37,570 bases of DNA from Lachnospiraceae bacterium (GTDB lineage: Bacteria > Bacillota > Clostridia > Lachnospirales > Lachnospiraceae), in contig JAQXGF010000019.1 in assembly GCA_029006155.1 (NCBI GenBank), forward strand, positions 1-37,570, given 5' to 3'. The notes under the pieces were generated by a model that saw only the letters and a program-made list of their open reading frames with translations, made no database searches and had not been told where the DNA came from. Positions 1 to 7,057 of the stretch are shown here, one piece after another. The first letter of the stretch is position 1. Every line of letters begins with the position of its first letter. A program made the position numbers and the translations under genes.

Positions 1-830
1 CCAAACGCCCACTTCGGGATCAGCGGAATCGCACCGGTGAGCTGCACATACTGAGAAAGCAGCGCTTTGTAGTCTCCTCTGCCGCCTCCGATAAAAATAT
101 AATCCAGACAGCCGTCTTCCGCCTCCATCTGATAGCTGACCTGCGACGTATGGCCCATATCAAAAGAACAGCGGGTATAGGTATTCAGCAAAATGGCATA
201 GCCACGGCTGCTCACAAAAAACGGATGTGCCTTATAGGAGTCCTCCGTATTCGTCGAGAGCGCATCCTTCTGCCAGCAGTGCAGCAGCTGCCCGCGTTTG
301 TTCAGGTCGGTAAATTTCTCACCAAATCCCCAGAATGCCTCATCCGAATGCAGATACATCGTCTCGTGAATCCGGCAGCAGTTTCCCTGCCCGTCGCAAT
401 GCCAGCCGATCGGAAGTACTTTCCAGCGGTTGTCCACATTTGTGTCAAATACCTGTTCCTTCGTCAGCAGCTTTCCATCCTCATACACCGACAGTTCCCA
501 GTAATCTTTGCAAAAATGCAAGGTCAGATGCCCGGTGCCAAATTCGAAAAAATGCTCCTGCTCCAAAAGCTCTGCGTGTATGCGCTGCTCCGGTGTAAAG
601 ACCGGATTGCCCTTTCGCCCGGTGCGCACCTGCGGAATCATCTGCAATCGGAACACCGTATCTGTCAGAAAACAGACCTTTACCTCCGCCCGTTCCCCCC
701 GGTACGTCTCTACGGCAATCCGTAAACAATTCTCTTCCACAGCAAAAGAGACCGGCTTCAGAAGGAAATCATAATGATCTTCAAAAACAGTTCTGCGATA
801 CCCCACCTGTGGATTATAATCTACCTTCAT
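1..830 (-). CDS. GH31 family alpha-glycosidase, N-terminal part (runs off the left edge)
   Basis: An uninterrupted frame begins at an ATG at 830, 9 nt after an AGGAGG, and reads leftward for 276 codons to the window edge. The visible part is the N-terminal beta-sandwich of a GH31 enzyme. It holds the family signature WGFGEKFTDLNKRG near residue 174 and ends at IPLIPKWAFG, the entry to the catalytic barrel. The catalytic aspartates lie outside the window. No signal peptide is seen, so it is probably cytoplasmic, acting on imported oligosaccharides. It is the last visible gene of the minus-strand ABC transporter operon, 30 nt behind the esterase. Alpha-glucosidase and alpha-xylosidase are both possible; the fragment cannot decide. 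Confidence 0.88.
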   Translation of the reverse strand, partial: MKVDYNPQVGYRRTVFEDHYDFLLKPVSFAVEENCLRIAVETYRGERAEVKVCFLTDTVFRLQMIPQVRTGRKGNPVFTPEQRIHAELLEQEHFFEFGTGHLTLHFCKDYWELSVYEDGKLLTKEQVFDTNVDNRWKVLPIGWHCDGQGNCCRIHETMYLHSDEAFWGFGEKFTDLNKRGQLLHCWQKDALSTNTEDSYKAHPFFVSSRGYAILLNTYTRCSFDMGHTSQVSYQMEAEDGCLDYIFIGGGRGDYKALLSQYVQLTGAIPLIPKWAF

Positions 831-860
831 AAAACCGGTCCTCCTGATTTTATTTATTCC

Positions 861-1679
861 TTATATATTTCGCTTCGGTGCCTCCAGATAGTACGGATCC
901 GTCCGCGGGATCCAGTCCAGAAATGCCTTTACTTCCCGATCCCAGAATGCCCACTCATGTCCATAGTCCGGCAGCACTTCCATCGTGCAGTTTACTTCAT
1001 TTTCCTCCAGTTTTTCCTTAAACCACTCCTGCATGTCATACAGGAAATCTTCCGTTCCGTAGCAGTAGTACAGATCCGGCATTTTCTCACGCTTCATCGC
1101 TTTCTGAATCAGAAGCAGCGGCTCATATTTTTTCAGATAAGCCGGTACTTCCGGATTCTCCCGGTAGTTTTCACGCATCTGTGTCGTCAGCGGTGAAAAT
1201 GCGCCGACGGCCCGGAATCGATCCGGATGCCGGAAGCCATTGGTCAGTGCGCCATAGCCACCCATCGACAGACCTGCGATATACGTATCCGAAGGCTTCT
1301 TCGAGATCGGGAACATCGATGTCACGAAGTCCGGAAGCTCCTTCATGAGGAATTTTTCATAGTCCGGCTCCATCAGTCCCTGAATCGGATTCTCCTTTTT
1401 CACATCCTGAAGCTTCATATACATATTGTTCTCAGCGGAAAAGGTGACGACTGCGATGCGGCGCTCCTCCGCGTACCGCTCGATCGAAGTGTAGCGCTCC
1501 CACGTGCTGTAGTCGTTGCAGTAGCCATGCAGAAGGTACAGCACCGGATACTTCCATCTCGGCTTGTGCGTGACCTTCGGATCCTCCGCCTCTGTGGACG
1601 TGACGCCCGGAATGATCACATCGACGTCGACCGCCCGGTCGAATACATAAGAAATAAAATTACAGGTAAAATGTGCCAT
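861..1679 (-). CDS. Esterase of the alpha/beta-hydrolase fold (esterase D / CE1-like)
   Basis: A 272-residue protein of the PF00756 putative esterase family, the group of S-formylglutathione hydrolase, tributyrin esterase EstA and some carbohydrate esterases. An oxyanion region LYLLHGYCND lies at 48-56. The nucleophile is Ser138 in GLSMGG, the likely acid Asp211 in YGTEDF, and the likely base His241 in YGHEW. There is no signal peptide. It starts 13 nt after the permease gene, behind AAGGAGG. Its place between a sugar importer and a GH31 glycosidase suggests it removes acyl groups (for instance acetyl) from imported oligosaccharides inside the cell. That role is inferred from context; the family call is firm. 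Confidence 0.88.
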   Translation of the reverse strand: MAHFTCNFISYVFDRAVDVDVIIPGVTSTEAEDPKVTHKPRWKYPVLYLLHGYCNDYSTWERYTSIERYAEERRIAVVTFSAENNMYMKLQDVKKENPIQGLMEPDYEKFLMKELPDFVTSMFPISKKPSDTYIAGLSMGGYGALTNGFRHPDRFRAVGAFSPLTTQMRENYRENPEVPAYLKKYEPLLLIQKAMKREKMPDLYYCYGTEDFLYDMQEWFKEKLEENEVNCTMEVLPDYGHEWAFWDREVKAFLDWIPRTDPYYLEAPKRNI

Positions 1680-1692
1680 GTCATCCTCCTTA

Positions 1693-2529
1693 TCAGCCCT
1701 TCACGGCTCCGTCTACGATACCTTCGATGATGTACTTCTGGCATGCGAAGTAGAATACGACGATCGGGATCAGTGCTACGACGATCGCTGCCATCAGATG
1801 GCCATAATCGATCGAACCGTAACCACTCTTCAGGTACTGGATCGCGACCGGAATCGTGCGGTACTTCGTACCAATCAACAGATACGGAAGCAGATAGTCA
1901 TTCCAGATCCACATTGCATTCAAGATCGCAACGGTGATGGAGATCGGCTTGAGCATCGGGAATACGACCTTGATAAACATCGTCAGTGGATTGCAGCCAT
2001 CGATCAGCGCCGCTTCCTCCAGCTCCATCGGGATACCATTTACAAACCCGGAGAACATAAATACCGCCATCGCAGCACCAAAGCCAAGATAAATCACAAT
2101 AATACCAACGTAGTTATTCAGCTTCAGGACATCTGCGGTCTTCGTCATCGTGTACATGACCATCTGGAACGGTACGACCATACTTGCGATAAACATATAG
2201 TAGATCGCAGAGGTAAGCTTTGTCTTTACACGGGTGATGAACCATGCAGTCATCGAACAGAAAATGACGATTGCCAGCACCGAAAATACCGTGATGAACA
2301 GAGAATAGCCAACGCTGTCAAAGAAATGAATCTTGGTCAGACCTTCCACATAGTTTTTCAGGCCAACGAAGTTCTCTTCATTCGGAAGCACAAACGGTGT
2401 CGTCGAAATATACAGCTTACTTTTCAGAGAGTTCATAATTACAAGCGCAATCGGTACAAGGAATGCAACTGCTAAAACAGTGAGCACTACATAGATTACA
2501 ATATCTACAACCTTTTTCTTTTCCTGCAT
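1693..2529 (-). CDS. Carbohydrate ABC transporter permease, MalG type (CUT1)
   Basis: A 278-residue inner-membrane permease with about six transmembrane segments; the first spans roughly residues 10-31. The cytoplasmic EAA loop reads EEAALIDGCNPLTMF around residues 172-186 and docks the ATPase. The C-terminal IIEGIVDGAVKG is typical of MalG-type CUT1 permeases. Its ATG lies one base past the stop of the MalF-type partner, with GAGG inside that gene's 3' end, so the two are translationally coupled. It forms the channel with the 2531-3376 product and receives sugar from the binding protein 3554-4912. No ATPase gene is present nearby. Confidence 0.93.
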   Translation of the reverse strand: MQEKKKVVDIVIYVVLTVLAVAFLVPIALVIMNSLKSKLYISTTPFVLPNEENFVGLKNYVEGLTKIHFFDSVGYSLFITVFSVLAIVIFCSMTAWFITRVKTKLTSAIYYMFIASMVVPFQMVMYTMTKTADVLKLNNYVGIIVIYLGFGAAMAVFMFSGFVNGIPMELEEAALIDGCNPLTMFIKVVFPMLKPISITVAILNAMWIWNDYLLPYLLIGTKYRTIPVAIQYLKSGYGSIDYGHLMAAIVVALIPIVVFYFACQKYIIEGIVDGAVKG

Positions 2530-2530
2530 C

Positions 2531-3376
2531 TTACTCTACCTCCTTGGATTTGGTCGCACGGAGCTGAATCATCGCGATTAAAAATACAAGCACGGTAAAT
2601 ACCACTGCCTTTGCCTGTCCGATACCGGCAAAGCCGATCCGGTTGTAATAGGTGTTGCAGATATCCATCGCCAGCATCGCAGTCTGGGTACCCGGTGCAC
2701 CACCGGTCAGAGCCAGGTTCTGGTCGTACATCTTGAAGCAGTCTGTCAGGGACAGGAAGCTGCAGATCGTGATCGACGGCATGACGAGCGGGATGATGAT
2801 CTTGCGCAGGGTCTGCCAGTAGTTCGCGCCGTCGATCTGCGCTGCCTCCATCAGGTCTGCGGAAATCGACTGGATACCCGCGATGTAGATAATCATCAGA
2901 TAACCGATCTTCTGCCAGTTGTACAGGATGATGATACCCCAGTATCCATAAGTAGCGCTGAAGGTCAGGTCTGCGCCGGTCAGCTTAATCAGGATACCAT
3001 TTAAAAGCAGCTGCCAGATGTAGCCGAGGATGATACCGCCGATCAGGTTCGGCATGAAGAAAATAGTACGGAATACATTGGTACCTTTCAGCCCGCGGGT
3101 CAGAAGAATCGCCAGTGCAAATGCGATGACGTTTGTCGTAATAACGCCGACGACTGCAATCTTAACCGTAAACCACAAAGCAGCAAGGAATCCATTGCTG
3201 TCCTGGAATACATAGGCATAATTGGAAAGTCCTACGAACTTTGCATTTCCAATCGTCTTGAATTTACAGAAGGACAGGTACAGTCCCATGAAAAACGGCA
3301 CAACAAATGCGATGATATACGCAATCAGTGTTGGCAATGTAAATATGGCAAAATATTTTTTATAAATTTTCTGCAT
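2531..3376 (-). CDS. Carbohydrate ABC transporter permease, MalF type (CUT1)
   Basis: A 281-residue permease with six predicted membrane helices, the first around residues 8-30. The EAA motif is EAAQIDGANYWQTLRKI and the characteristic GGAPGTQT loop follows. The frame stays open 14 codons further upstream, but the start at 3376 (MQKIYKKYFAIF) is preferred: GAGGAG lies 12 nt upstream and AAAGGA directly before it, and the extra residues (RRCASEEERRSKG) look like untranslated leader. It pairs with the downstream MalG-type permease. A 177-bp gap with a strong hairpin separates it from the binding-protein gene, consistent with lower expression than the binding protein. Confidence 0.92.
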   Translation of the reverse strand: MQKIYKKYFAIFTLPTLIAYIIAFVVPFFMGLYLSFCKFKTIGNAKFVGLSNYAYVFQDSNGFLAALWFTVKIAVVGVITTNVIAFALAILLTRGLKGTNVFRTIFFMPNLIGGIILGYIWQLLLNGILIKLTGADLTFSATYGYWGIIILYNWQKIGYLMIIYIAGIQSISADLMEAAQIDGANYWQTLRKIIIPLVMPSITICSFLSLTDCFKMYDQNLALTGGAPGTQTAMLAMDICNTYYNRIGFAGIGQAKAVVFTVLVFLIAMIQLRATKSKEVE

Positions 3377-3500
3377 TCCTTTACTTCTCCTCTCCTCTTC
3401 GCTGGCACAGCGCCTCACAAATGGCTGTACAGTGCCGTCCTGCCATTTGTCGAACGCTGTACCGGGATACCGGTGTACGCTTCTTCACTTTTATATAAGA

Positions 3501-3530
3501 GGGCTGCCGTAAGAACCCAAACGGCAGCCC
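3501..3530 (-). terminator. Intra-operon hairpin after the solute-binding protein gene (attenuator/partial terminator)
   Basis: A perfect 10-bp stem, GGGCTGCCGT with ACGGCAGCCC, encloses a 10-nt loop 24 nt past the binding-protein stop. In the minus-strand RNA it is followed by TCTTATAT, a weak U tract. This suggests partial termination or protection of the upstream mRNA, so that the binding protein outnumbers the permeases. The second ABC locus has an equivalent hairpin at 9977-10002. Confidence 0.7.
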
Positions 3531-3553
3531 CTCAAGTGAATTATGAATTCTTA

Positions 3554-4912
3554 TTACTCATTTGCTGAATTTGTGATATCTCTCTCTACTGCCCATGTAT
3601 CAACAGCATCCTTTGTCACATCTTCCCACTCGATCTGACCCTGTGCATACTGCAGCAGATCGGCACCGAAAGTATCCTTCCAGGTCTGATCCGGAATCAG
3701 GTTTGCAGCCCAGCAGTAAGCAGTCTTGCCTGCGGATGCGATAGCGTTTTCACTTGCGAACAGTGGATTATCATACTCTGCGTCTGCCATTGTGCTGAAC
3801 GGGGTAACGAGCTGCAGCTTCTTGGAAACGAGCTCTTTACCTGTCTCAGAGCTGATCAGCCATACGAGGAAGTCCTCAGCAGCCTTCTGGTCTTCTTCTG
3901 ATGCCTGAGAGTTGATGCAGAAATACTGGCCAGCACCTACGTTCAGGCCCATGTTCTCCTCGCCTTCAACGCCGGTCGTAATCGGGATGAAGCAAACGTC
4001 CTCTGCCTTTACAGCAATTCCGTCTGTATTTGCGATCGTGTTCCATGCCCAGTCACCGTTCTGGATCATTGCGCACTTTCCAAGTGCGAACTCAGCCATG
4101 GAGTCATCTACGGTCTTCGTACCTACGAGGCTCGGCTCGATAACGGAATTGTTGATGTACAGATCGAAGATGTTCTTGTAGTTCTCACTGTACTCGAAGG
4201 TAAACTCCGGAACAGATCCATTCAGGTCGATCTTGTCATTTCCGCCCCACTCCCAGTACAGCGGCTGGTTCATCAGGTGTGCGGTGTATCTCCAGTCATC
4301 ACCGGACTTCAGAGAAGTAGATCCGAATACGCCGTCGATTCCGAGCTCATCCTTCATAGCGGTCATATCCTCTACGACTGCCTTCAGAGCATCGAAGGTG
4401 TAAAGATCATCAAGGGAGGTGTACTCGGTCGTCTTGTTCGGGGATGCGAAGTATGCATCTGTGATTGCCTTGTTTACGATGATGCCCCATCCTTCCAGTG
4501 CATAGGAGATACCATAGATCGTGCCATTGCCATCATTCATGGTATATCTGTCATCTGTCACATAGGAATACAGCTCTGTATCAGAAAGATCCATGATGTA
4601 ATCCTTCCAGGTGTTCAGCATGTTGATACCGTCAACTACGAAGATGGTCGGTGCCTCGGAGCTGTCCATTCTTGCGGTCAGGGTCGGCTCGTACTGGTTG
4701 GATGCTGCGGTCTCGATCTCGATATCAATACCGGTCTCCTCTTTGTAAGCAGCCATAACATCCTTCATCTGGTCTGCGATCTCCGGCTTGTAGTTCAGCC
4801 AGCGAATCGTTCCATCGTAGGTGCTCTCCTCTGCAGCAGCCGGCACACAGCCCATTCCCATTGATGCAACCATCGTTGCAGCCAGCAGCCATGACATTTT
4901 CTTCTTTAACAT
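3554..4912 (-). CDS. Extracellular sugar-binding protein of a CUT1 ABC transporter
   Basis: A 452-residue solute-binding protein of the SBP_bac family. Residues 1-28 form a secretion signal with a KKK start, a hydrophobic stretch and AAAEES at the end. A cysteine at 22 sits in GMGC, but the residue at -3 is Gly rather than the usual Leu, so a lipoprotein call is uncertain and cleavage after AAA is an alternative. The mature part shows typical features such as IEIETAASNQYEPTL near the front and QNGDWAWN in the middle. It is the first gene of the operon and delivers sugar to the permeases at 2531-3376 and 1693-2529. The ligand is unknown; the downstream esterase and GH31 genes suggest a decorated alpha-linked oligosaccharide. 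Confidence 0.92.
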   Translation of the reverse strand: MLKKKMSWLLAATMVASMGMGCVPAAAEESTYDGTIRWLNYKPEIADQMKDVMAAYKEETGIDIEIETAASNQYEPTLTARMDSSEAPTIFVVDGINMLNTWKDYIMDLSDTELYSYVTDDRYTMNDGNGTIYGISYALEGWGIIVNKAITDAYFASPNKTTEYTSLDDLYTFDALKAVVEDMTAMKDELGIDGVFGSTSLKSGDDWRYTAHLMNQPLYWEWGGNDKIDLNGSVPEFTFEYSENYKNIFDLYINNSVIEPSLVGTKTVDDSMAEFALGKCAMIQNGDWAWNTIANTDGIAVKAEDVCFIPITTGVEGEENMGLNVGAGQYFCINSQASEEDQKAAEDFLVWLISSETGKELVSKKLQLVTPFSTMADAEYDNPLFASENAIASAGKTAYCWAANLIPDQTWKDTFGADLLQYAQGQIEWEDVTKDAVDTWAVERDITNSANE

Positions 4913-4958
4913 AATAGCCCTCCTTATATGTTTTATAAATTGTTCCCGGTTTCGTTTT

Positions 4959-4972
4959 CGGTAACGTTTTCA
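4959..4972 (-). promoter_or_regulatory. cre-like box (CcpA-type catabolite control)
   Basis: The minus strand reads TGAAAACGTTACCG, fitting the Bacillus cre consensus TGWAARCGYTWNCW at 13 of 14 positions. It lies between the predicted promoter (4985-5013) and the binding-protein gene, a position where a bound LacI-family protein would block elongation. A related half-site, GAAAACGAAACC, follows. A local LacI-type repressor could use the same sequence. Confidence 0.55.
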
Positions 4973-4984
4973 ATTGCTGTAACC

Positions 4985-5013
4985 AACATAGCACACATTT
5001 TTGCGGAATGCAA
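4985..5013 (-). promoter_or_regulatory. Candidate promoter of the minus-strand ABC operon
   Basis: On the minus strand, TTGCAT and TATGTT are separated by 17 bp, about 75 bp before the binding-protein start. Both boxes are weak matches to the sigma-A consensus (three and four of six). The assignment rests mainly on spacing and on the cre-like box just downstream. Confidence 0.4.
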
Positions 5014-5140
5014 TTACTTTGTTTGAATTCTCTCATTTTCACAATTTTGTCACATCGTTTTTATGCATTTTTACAATATGGTTTTGTGCGGTTGCTTTGG
5101 TATTCCGGGGATTTGACGTGGATTAGTAAATAGCAAAGCC

Positions 5141-5170
5141 AGGGACGGATTGCGGATATCTGCCTGACAA
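5141..5170 (+). repeat. Dispersed repeat family B, copy 1
   Basis: This 30-bp stretch begins AGGGACGGATTGCGGATATC and ends TGACAA. It aligns closely, with one gap, to 34684-34713, and its GATTGCGRATATC core recurs at 14025-14046. All copies are intergenic. Nothing shows whether it is mobile or regulatory. Confidence 0.55.
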
Positions 5171-5272
5171 AATTGCAGATATGGACACCCGTTTCGTTAC
5201 TCGTGGGGATAAATACCAAATCCAACGTCCACACGGAAATCAGTTTCATGGAGTACTGAGACATAAGCACAA

Positions 5273-5329
5273 AAAAGATACAGGTGCCACTATGCTCGAA
5301 TGCATCTTTCGCAGCTGCCTGTATCTTTT
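5273..5329 (-). terminator. Terminator of the DUF362 transcript
   Basis: A 12-bp perfect stem (AAAAGATACAGG with CCTGTATCTTTT) closes a 33-nt loop. Read on the minus strand, it ends in a run of six T. It lies about 120 nt past the DUF362 stop codon. Confidence 0.65.
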
Positions 5330-5401
5330 CTCCGGTTGTCTATGATTCGTTTTTTATCTGCAAATTTTGGCAATTATATCCAGGACAAGCAATTTCCAAC
5401 T

Positions 5402-5434
5402 CACTGCTTATTGCTCCTCGCAATTGAAGCAGGG
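5402..5434 (+). repeat. Hairpin repeat family A, copy 1
   Basis: This copy reads CACTGCTTATTGCTCCTCGC followed by AATTGAAGCAGGG. The arms CTGCTT and AAGCAG can pair. Related copies are at 6535-6573 (same orientation) and 13894-13952 (opposite). It sits just past the DUF362 gene. Confidence 0.7.
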
Positions 5435-5450
5435 AATATAAATTCTAATT

Positions 5451-6458
5451 CTACACCTCTTCTTTAAACGGTACGACATCTTTCACAGCCTCCGCCGTCG
5501 TGATGACTGCATCCCCGTGATCCGTATCGATCAGCTCATACCGGTCGTTGCCCATTTTGAGTTCTTTCATATAGGTGAGCTGACGCAGTCCATGGCGGGT
5601 CTCCATCCGCTCGACCAGTGCATGATGATCCTCTTCTTTTAACGAATAGACGAGATCCACCGATGCCTGGTCGATCGCAAGGATATCCGTCGATGCGAGG
5701 ATTCCGATATTCGGCGTCACAACTGGCTCTGCGCCCACGCCCTCACAGTCACAGGATACAGACATGTTCCGCAGCACGTTGATGAACACGATGTGCTCAC
5801 CAAAATGATCCACGACTGCCTTTGCCGACTCCGTCATGCGCTCCATGAATTCCTCCTGGCTGATGCTCCACGGATTATCCGAACCCTCTACCGTATGGAT
5901 CATGCCCTTTCCGATCCGTCCATCCGCACAGCCGATTCCAATATTCTTATTCGAGCCGCCGAAGCCGCCCATCGTATGTCCCTTAAAATGCGTCAGCACG
6001 AACAGGGAATCATAATTCTGCAAATTCTTGCCCATCGACATTTCGGTGAACCACTTCGCATCCTTTACCGGGAACATGACCGTCCCGTCTTCATCCAGAA
6101 TATCCACCGGGCAGAATGTCCATCCATTCGTCTTTAATGTCTCGCGGTGCGCATCGGTCGTGTAGCGTCCACCCTCATAATACGTATTCGTCTCTACAAT
6201 CGCCGCTTCCGGAAGCTCCTTCTCGATCAGGTTTTTCACCCACGGACGCGGGATGATGTTCGGGCCGTGCGGCTCACCGGTATGCAGCTTGATCCCAATC
6301 TTTCCCTCCAGATGACCGCTCACACGTGCAAAGATCTTCTGCAGTCCTTCCGCCGACAGATCTCTTGTAAAATAAACCTTTGACTCCGCTCCGGTGCGCT
6401 CCTCATACGGAATATAATGATCTCCTCCGATACCCGGTTTCTTTTCCATTGCTGCCAT
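5451..6458 (-). CDS. DUF362 domain protein
   Basis: A 335-residue protein of the DUF362 family, recognised by THFKGHTMGGFGGSNKNIG and the following GIGCADGRIGKGMIH near the middle. The family is often linked to iron-sulfur or redox functions, and many members carry a C-terminal 4Fe-4S ferredoxin segment. This one has no CxxCxxC motif, only scattered cysteines including a CDC pair. It starts at ATG 6458 behind GAGG with 8-nt spacing. It lies 123 nt behind the MerR regulator gene on the same strand and is probably co-transcribed with it. No signal peptide or membrane segment is seen. The biochemical function is unknown. Confidence 0.85.
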   Translation of the reverse strand: MAAMEKKPGIGGDHYIPYEERTGAESKVYFTRDLSAEGLQKIFARVSGHLEGKIGIKLHTGEPHGPNIIPRPWVKNLIEKELPEAAIVETNTYYEGGRYTTDAHRETLKTNGWTFCPVDILDEDGTVMFPVKDAKWFTEMSMGKNLQNYDSLFVLTHFKGHTMGGFGGSNKNIGIGCADGRIGKGMIHTVEGSDNPWSISQEEFMERMTESAKAVVDHFGEHIVFINVLRNMSVSCDCEGVGAEPVVTPNIGILASTDILAIDQASVDLVYSLKEEDHHALVERMETRHGLRQLTYMKELKMGNDRYELIDTDHGDAVITTAEAVKDVVPFKEEV

Positions 6459-6534
6459 TGTGTATACCTCGCTTTCTGCTTATATTTATACTTTTCGTTT
6501 CTTCCACTTTTGCATTTTACCGCTCCAAGCCACC

Positions 6535-6573
6535 CACTGCTTATCGCTCCTCACAATTGAAGCAGGGGACTTG
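6535..6573 (+). repeat. Hairpin repeat family A, copy 2
   Basis: This copy reads CACTGCTTATCGCTCCTCAC then AATTGAAGCAGGGGACTTG, differing from copy 1 at only a few positions over the shared 33 bp. It lies between merR and the DUF362 gene, so two direct copies bracket the DUF362 gene. Confidence 0.7.
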
Positions 6574-6581
6574 CCGTCAGT

Positions 6582-6953
6582 CTACCACACCAGCTTCCCG
6601 GTTTTGACCGCTTCCTCATACCGCCCGATCTTATAGTTCAGGCGTTCCAGTGTCTGCGCGATTTTCGCCTGCTGCTCCTGCAGCCGCTCCCTTTGCTCCT
6701 GCAAAAGCTCCAGCCTGGCCTGTATCGTGCCATCCCCTTCCTGCGTCAGGCGAACATACTCGATCATCGCCTCCACCGGAAGCCCCGCATTCCGCATACA
6801 GAGCGCCAGCTCAATCCATCCGCAGTCTTTCTCTTTATAGTCCCGGATGCCACCCGCCGTCCGTCCCACCGGCGGAATCATCCCGACCCGCTCATAATAG
6901 CGCAACGTATCCTGCGTGATCTGATACTTTGCACTGACCTCCTTAATCGTCAC
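6582..6953 (-). CDS. MerR family transcriptional regulator
   Basis: A 123-residue MerR-type regulator. The winged helix-turn-helix covers residues 1-70 (TIKEVSAKYQITQDTLRYYE, then GMIPP and GGIRDY), followed by a C-terminal coiled coil rich in Glu, Gln and Arg (residues 80-115). There is no C-terminal cysteine cluster, so metal sensing is unlikely; it resembles the AdhR/TipA-N type of aldehyde or drug-responsive regulator. The start is the GTG at 6953, preceded by GGGGGTGATA; the frame is open 24 codons further up, but that stretch overlaps the promoter. It probably controls its own transcript, which likely includes the DUF362 gene. Confidence 0.85.
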   Translation of the reverse strand: MTIKEVSAKYQITQDTLRYYERVGMIPPVGRTAGGIRDYKEKDCGWIELALCMRNAGLPVEAMIEYVRLTQEGDGTIQARLELLQEQRERLQEQQAKIAQTLERLNYKIGRYEEAVKTGKLVW

Positions 6954-6999
6954 TCTATCACCCCCGTAAAAAATGCCTGACCGATTCGTTCTTACTCTC

Positions 7000-7030
7000 A
7001 GGATATACCCTTGAGCGAACTCCAAGTCAA
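7000..7030 (-). promoter_or_regulatory. MerR-type promoter with operator dyad
   Basis: On the minus strand a -35 TTGACT is followed by the dyad CTTGGAG-ttcg-CTCAAG and a -10. The -10 can be read as TATATC at 17 bp or TATCCT at 19 bp. A 19-bp spacer with a dyad in it is the hallmark of MerR-controlled promoters. It is 46 bp upstream of merR, suggesting autoregulation. Confidence 0.6.
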
Positions 7031-7057
7031 GCGTTTTTGCAGGTGGGGCTTGTAAAA

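Larger units (their letters stand above)
5014..5450. other. 437-bp intergenic region between the ABC operon and the DUF362 gene
   Basis: No convincing gene is seen. A 69-codon minus-strand frame (5061-5270) has no ribosome site and resembles nothing I recognise. The region holds one copy of dispersed repeat family B (5141-5170), a terminator for the DUF362 transcript (5273-5329) and one copy of hairpin repeat family A (5402-5434). Confidence 0.6.

Noticed and set aside
150..725. 191-codon plus-strand open frame
   Set aside because: Antisense to the partial GH31 gene, whose frame is open to the window edge and shows family motifs.
5061..5270. 69-codon minus-strand open frame
   Set aside because: No ribosome site, no recognisable domain, and it overlaps a dispersed repeat.
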